The notes under the pieces were generated by a model. It did not search any database. It saw nothing but the letters and a program-made list of their open reading frames with translations, and was not told the origin of the DNA. A stretch of DNA of 8,567 bases from an uncultured Eubacterium sp. (GTDB lineage: Bacteria; Bacillota_A; Clostridia; Lachnospirales; Lachnospiraceae): positions 1 to 8,567 of the forward strand of contig CAOXUF010000076.1 of NCBI GenBank assembly GCA_948560485.1, given 5' to 3'. Both the position numbers and the translations under genes were made by a program. Each line of letters opens with the position of its first letter. The first letter of the stretch is position 1. Positions 5,537 through 8,567 of the stretch are shown piece after piece.

Positions 5537-7030
5537 ATGAAAAGATTATGCAGTATGATCCTATTGCTTGCTGTTCTGACCTGTCTGACAGCATGTGGAA
5601 AGGGCAGTCAGACAGGACAGACGGATGCAAATAGTGGTGCAACAAATAAGAAGGAGGAAAGTGTCATGAACCAGAGTGGACAGTCAAAGGAAAACACAAA
5701 TATTTTAGTGGCTTATTTTTCCTGCACAGGGACAACAAAGCCTTTGGCAGAGTACGCAGCAGAGTATTTGAATGCGGATTTGTATGAAATTAAGGCAGAA
5801 ACTCCATATACCAGTGCGGATTTGGATTACAATGCATCCGGTTCCAGGGCGAATAAAGAACAGGATGATGCCAGTGCCAGACCAGCGATTTCTGGTAAAG
5901 TAGAGGATATGGAGCAGTATACTACCGTGGTGTTGGCATATCCCATATGGTGGGGGCAGGCGCCGAGAATCATCAGTACCTTTTTAGAGAGTTATGATTT
6001 CAACGGAAAAACGATTGTGCCGTTCTGTACCTCCCACAGCAGCAGAATTGGTTCCAGTGATACGAATCTGCATTCCCTTGTGGATGACAGTGTGGAATGG
6101 AAAGAGGGGAAACGCTTTGCAGCCGGCACATCAAAGAGTGAGATTACCGGGTGGCTGGATGAGATGGAGGTTCAGCCCTTTGTGGAAGAAAACAGTGGAA
6201 AAGAGACAGCGGAGAGAGTCTTTGATTTTGAGAAAAGAACAGTCACATTAAACAGTGGTTATGAGATGCCGCTGAACGGACTTGGTACTTACAGCTTAGA
6301 GGACGAGACTTGTGTTTCCTCTGTTTCGGAGGCATTAAAGCGTGGTGTAAGGCTCATTGATACTGCTTATATGTACCACAACGAGGGAGAAGTCGGCAGG
6401 GCAGTCCGAGATTCCGACATTCCCCGTGAGGAAATTTTTGTGATAACAAAGCTGTACCCCAATCAGTTCTCCGAACCGGAAAAAGCCATTGATGAGGCAA
6501 TGGAAAAGCTGGATATCGAATATATTGACATGATGCTTTTACACCATCCCGGAACGGATGATGTCAAGGCATATAAAGCAATGGAAAAGGCAGTAGAGGA
6601 TGGGAAAATCCGTTCCATCGGATTATCCAACTGGTATGTGGAGGAACTGGAAGAATTTCTGCCACAGGTCAGTATCACTCCGGCACTGGTACAGAATGAA
6701 ATCCATCCGTATTATCAGGAAAACGATGTGATTCCGTATATTCAGAAACTTGGCATTGTGGTACAGGGTTGGTATCCTCTTGGTGGCAGGGGACATACGG
6801 CAGAACTGTTAGGAGATGAAACGATTTCTGCTATTGCAAAAGCACATGGAAAGTCATCGGCACAGGTAATCCTTCGTTGGAATCTGCAAAAAGGCGTGGT
6901 GGTGATACCGGGGTCAAGCAATCCCGACCATATACAGGAGAATACAGAATTGTATGATTTTGAACTGTCGGATGAGGAAATGGATAAAATCAACGCACTT
7001 GACCGGAATGAGAAACATGACTGGTATTAA
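5537..7030 (+). CDS. Exported lipoprotein: flavodoxin domain fused to aldo/keto reductase
   Basis: 497 residues; GAAAGGATG precedes the ATG at 5537. Residues 1-20 are a lipoprotein signal with lipobox LTAC (Cys20 lipidated), then a polar linker to about residue 52. Residues 53-212 are an FMN flavodoxin domain: strand ILVAYF, phosphate loop SCTGTTK (62-68), YPIWWGQAP (135-143) and FLESYDFNGKTIVPFCTS (149-166). Residues ~229-497 are a complete aldo/keto reductase with tetrad Asp275, Tyr280, Lys305 and His336, plus the cofactor stretch VVVIPGSSNPDHIQEN. Both halves keep their key residues. A fusion of an FMN electron carrier with an NAD(P)H reductase, anchored outside the membrane, is odd because NAD(P)H is not normally available there. 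It may act as a surface reductase fed by a membrane partner, or be made partly in the cytoplasm from the internal start at 5666. It is followed 34 bp later by a module-swapped paralog. The domain calls are firm; role and topology are inferred. Confidence 0.9.
   Translation: MKRLCSMILLLAVLTCLTACGKGSQTGQTDANSGATNKKEESVMNQSGQSKENTNILVAYFSCTGTTKPLAEYAAEYLNADLYEIKAETPYTSADLDYNASGSRANKEQDDASARPAISGKVEDMEQYTTVVLAYPIWWGQAPRIISTFLESYDFNGKTIVPFCTSHSSRIGSSDTNLHSLVDDSVEWKEGKRFAAGTSKSEITGWLDEMEVQPFVEENSGKETAERVFDFEKRTVTLNSGYEMPLNGLGTYSLEDETCVSSVSEALKRGVRLIDTAYMYHNEGEVGRAVRDSDIPREEIFVITKLYPNQFSEPEKAIDEAMEKLDIEYIDMMLLHHPGTDDVKAYKAMEKAVEDGKIRSIGLSNWYVEELEEFLPQVSITPALVQNEIHPYYQENDVIPYIQKLGIVVQGWYPLGGRGHTAELLGDETISAIAKAHGKSSAQVILRWNLQKGVVVIPGSSNPDHIQENTELYDFELSDEEMDKINALDRNEKHDWY
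5651..5668 (+). promoter_or_regulatory. Internal ribosome site and in-frame ATG (codon 44) of the lipoprotein gene
   Basis: AAGGAGG (5651-5657), then 8 nt, then ATG (5666-5668), in frame with the lipoprotein gene as Met44. This ribosome site is stronger than the one at the annotated start. Initiation here would skip the signal peptide and lipobox and give a 454-residue cytoplasmic flavodoxin-reductase starting MNQSGQSKENTNILVAYF. It may be a fossil of an ancestral start or a live second start. The Lys-Lys-Glu-Glu codons could also create it by chance. Confidence 0.45.
6221..7030 (+). repeat. Aldo/keto reductase module, copy 1 of a direct duplication
   Basis: This 810-bp stretch (residues 229-497 of the lipoprotein) recurs as 7449-8258 at a constant offset of 1,228 bp. 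The two protein copies align with no gaps, 204 identical of 267 residues by hand count (residues 231-497). Several DNA runs, such as that around 6330-6355, are nearly identical. Both end in the same KHDWY and stop. Confidence 0.85.
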
Positions 7031-7064
7031 AGGATATTGAAAAAGTTATGAAGGGGGAAAAGAG

Positions 7065-8258
7065 ATGAATCGGATACGGAAAATAATGGCTTTGCTGCTT
7101 GTGGCAATGATGGCAGTCAGTCCGCTGTCAGGGCGGGAGGTAATGGCAGCGAAAGCAAAGAACAGTAAAGTAACATTAAAAATCGGTAAAACAAATTATA
7201 CAAAGAAAACCTGTCAGTTAGTAAAAGGAGCAAAAGCCACGATTACAGTAAAGGCAGGTAACATAAAAGGCAAAAAGAAGATAAAATATACTTCTTCCAA
7301 TCAAAAGGCCGCCTCCGTCAGTACGAAGGGAGTTGTAAAGGCAAAGAAAAAAGGAACAGCCAAAATCAAAGTCACTGTTATATATGGCAGGAAAAAAGTA
7401 AGTTCGTGGCTGAAAATAAAGGTTACAAAGAAAGTGAAGTCCCCGGTTTTCAACTTCAAAAAGAAGACGGTAAAATTAAACAGCGGCTATAGTATGCCGC
7501 TTAATGGAATCGGGACATACAGTCTGGAGGATGATGTATGCGTGAGGTCTGTATCGGAGGCATTAAAGCGTGGCGTAAGGCTGATTGATACCGCCTATAT
7601 GTATGATAATGAAAAAGAGGTTGGAAAAGCGGTCAGGGAATCCGGAATACCGAGAGGAGAAATTTTTGTGACCACAAAGTTATATCCGGATCAGTATGAC
7701 AACCCGGAAAAAGCAATCAATGATTCTCTGAAGCGATTGGATATCGGCTACATAGACCTCCTGCTTTTACACCATCCGGGCGAGAATGATGTCAAAGCAT
7801 ACAAGGCAATGGAGAAAGCGGTCAGACAGAGGAAAGTCCGTTCCATCGGTCTGTCGAACTGGTATATTGAAGAACTGCAGGAATTTCTGCCACAGGTAAC
7901 AATCACTCCGGCAGTGGTTCAGAATGAGATTCATCCATACTATCAGGAAAACAAAGTGATTGATTATGTTCACAGCCTGGGGATTGTCATGGAAGGCTGG
8001 TATCCTTTTGGCGGGAGAGGTTACACCAAAGAGCTGCTCTCTGATAAAACCATAGCAAAGATTGCAAAGGCACATGGTAAATCAGTGGCACAGGTAATAC
8101 TCCGTTGGAATCTGCAAAAAGGTGTCGTAGTCATTCCGGGTTCCAGCAATCCGGCACATATACAGGAGAATACGGAAATTTACGATTTTACACTGAGTAA
8201 AAAAGAAATGAAACAGATAAATAAATTGAATCGTGATGAAAAACATGATTGGTATTAA
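7065..8258 (+). CDS. Secreted Ig-like domain fused to aldo/keto reductase
   Basis: 397 residues, with AAGGGGG at 7051-7057 before the ATG and 34 bp after the previous stop, so likely one transcript. Residues 1-29 form a Sec signal (MNRIRK, hydrophobic MALLLVAMMAV, probable cleavage near VMA-A28/29); there is no lipobox. Residues ~33-122 are a lysine-rich bacterial Ig-like (BIG2-type) domain, with the family's 'YTSSNQKAASVSTKGVVKAK' (75-94) and GTAKIKVT. Residues ~129-397 are an aldo/keto reductase with tetrad Asp175, Tyr180, Lys205 and His236, each exactly 100 less than in the gene before it. The lysine-rich Ig-like domain could bind the anionic cell wall or polysaccharide and hold the enzyme at the surface. 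No LPXTG anchor is seen; the protein ends in KHDWY. As with its neighbour, the source of NAD(P)H outside the cell is unexplained. The Ig-like function is inferred. Confidence 0.88.
   Translation: MNRIRKIMALLLVAMMAVSPLSGREVMAAKAKNSKVTLKIGKTNYTKKTCQLVKGAKATITVKAGNIKGKKKIKYTSSNQKAASVSTKGVVKAKKKGTAKIKVTVIYGRKKVSSWLKIKVTKKVKSPVFNFKKKTVKLNSGYSMPLNGIGTYSLEDDVCVRSVSEALKRGVRLIDTAYMYDNEKEVGKAVRESGIPRGEIFVTTKLYPDQYDNPEKAINDSLKRLDIGYIDLLLLHHPGENDVKAYKAMEKAVRQRKVRSIGLSNWYIEELQEFLPQVTITPAVVQNEIHPYYQENKVIDYVHSLGIVMEGWYPFGGRGYTKELLSDKTIAKIAKAHGKSVAQVILRWNLQKGVVVIPGSSNPAHIQENTEIYDFTLSKKEMKQINKLNRDEKHDWY
7449..8258 (+). repeat. Aldo/keto reductase module, copy 2 of a direct duplication
   Basis: Second copy of the module at 6221-7030, in the same orientation and of equal length. 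Homology starts near residue 129 (FNFKKKTVKLNSGY), just after the Ig-like domain. The sequence upstream of that point is unrelated to the flavodoxin of copy 1, so the junction marks the swap of N-terminal modules. Confidence 0.85.
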
Positions 8259-8330
8259 AAAGTCGATTAAATGCATTGACAAAGGAATCCTATGGTTATG
8301 CCTTACATAAACGAACAGGAGGCTGATTTT

Positions 8331-8567
8331 ATGCAGAAATTTAGAAGGGGTAAAAAAGGAATGCAGGCAGTAGTCCTGCTGCTTGTATTCAGTCTGTTGA
8401 TTGCCGGATTTTCTATAAACAGTATGGTTTCCAAAGCTGCTGCGAAGGGAAAGAAAACAGTTGCAATCAAAAAGGTGTCATTAAAGATTGGCAAGAAGAA
8501 AATTACCAAAAAAACATACAAAATGAAACCGGGGGAGAAGAAGAGACTCAAAGTCAGTGTCTCTCCT
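8331..8567 (+). CDS. Secreted protein with lysine-rich Ig-like start, 3' end cut by the window
   Basis: 79 codons are visible and the frame is open to the right edge. AGGAGG at 8317-8322 with an 8-nt spacer supports the ATG at 8331. Residues 1-~38 are a Sec signal: basic MQKFRRGKKG, hydrophobic core AVVLLLVFSLLIAGF, and a likely cleavage in the SKAAAKG region. The rest is lysine-rich (VSLKIGKKKITKKTYKMKPG) and parallels the start of the Ig-like domain in the gene before it (VTLKIGKTNYTKKTCQLVKG). It is probably a third member of the exported set. Whether a flavodoxin, a reductase or only Ig-like repeats follow lies outside the window. Confidence 0.75.
   Translation, partial: MQKFRRGKKGMQAVVLLLVFSLLIAGFSINSMVSKAAAKGKKTVAIKKVSLKIGKKKITKKTYKMKPGEKKRLKVSVSP

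Noticed and set aside
7141..7440. Lysine-rich segment as low-complexity or mis-translated DNA
   Set aside because: It has a clear beta-strand periodicity and the BIG2-like YTSSNQKAASVSTKGVVKAK pattern, and a similar start recurs in the next gene. It therefore reads as a real Ig-like domain.
8276..8302. Perfect TTGACA at 8276-8281 as a separate promoter for the last gene
   Set aside because: No acceptable -10 follows at 16-18 bp; the nearest, TATGCC at 15 bp, has only 3 matches. Read-through from the previous gene is the simpler view, though a weak promoter cannot be excluded.
1..8567. CRISPR array, tRNA, rRNA, insertion sequence or attachment site
   Set aside because: No regularly spaced repeats, tRNA-like cloverleaf, transposase or integrase coding sequence, or flanking direct repeats were seen on either strand.

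Overview
The window looks like an accessory stretch of a low-to-mid GC Gram-positive chromosome, most likely a gut Clostridia/Lachnospiraceae-type organism. The clues are strong AGGAGG-type ribosome sites, a TTG start, the mix of aldo/keto reductase, flavodoxin and iron-alcohol dehydrogenase genes, and secreted proteins with lysine-rich Ig-like repeats. This assignment is an inference; there is no rRNA or other phylogenetic marker here. All genes read on the + strand.

Layout. (1) 1-1038: the 3' part of an AT-rich gene for a RES-domain protein, cut by the left edge. (2) 1039-1873: a decayed patch with a flavodoxin C-terminal half lacking its FMN loop (1303-1590), an unrecognised 34-codon ORF (1607-1711), and what reads as the C-terminal dimerisation helix of a MerR-type regulator (1671-1871). 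(3) 1874-5225: a compact cytoplasmic redox cluster of aldo/keto reductase, hexapeptide O-acetyltransferase (TTG start, 3 bp after the previous stop), iron-type alcohol dehydrogenase (8-bp overlap with the acetyltransferase), a strong 38-bp hairpin, then an iron-sulfur flavoprotein. (4) 5226-5536: a non-coding gap with terminator-like inverted repeats and a plausible promoter. (5) 5537-8567: an exported redox cluster. The first gene encodes a lipoprotein that fuses flavodoxin to an aldo/keto reductase. The second encodes a secreted protein that fuses an Ig-like domain to a near copy of the same reductase. The third, cut by the right edge, begins with a signal peptide and a similar lysine-rich Ig-like segment.

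How the genes may work together. Genes 1874-5225 look like carbonyl/aldehyde reduction (NADPH-dependent reductase and alcohol dehydrogenase) plus an acetyltransferase and a flavin/Fe-S electron carrier. The downstream cluster repeats the flavodoxin and reductase themes outside the membrane. The two exported reductase domains align without a single gap: every residue is offset by exactly 100, with 204 of 267 identical by hand count. They therefore arose by tandem duplication while their N-terminal modules were exchanged.

The most interesting points are the exported flavodoxin-reductase fusion, a well-placed internal ribosome site that could give a cytoplasmic form of it, the module-swapped tandem copy, and the perfect 15-bp inverted repeat before the iron-sulfur flavoprotein gene.
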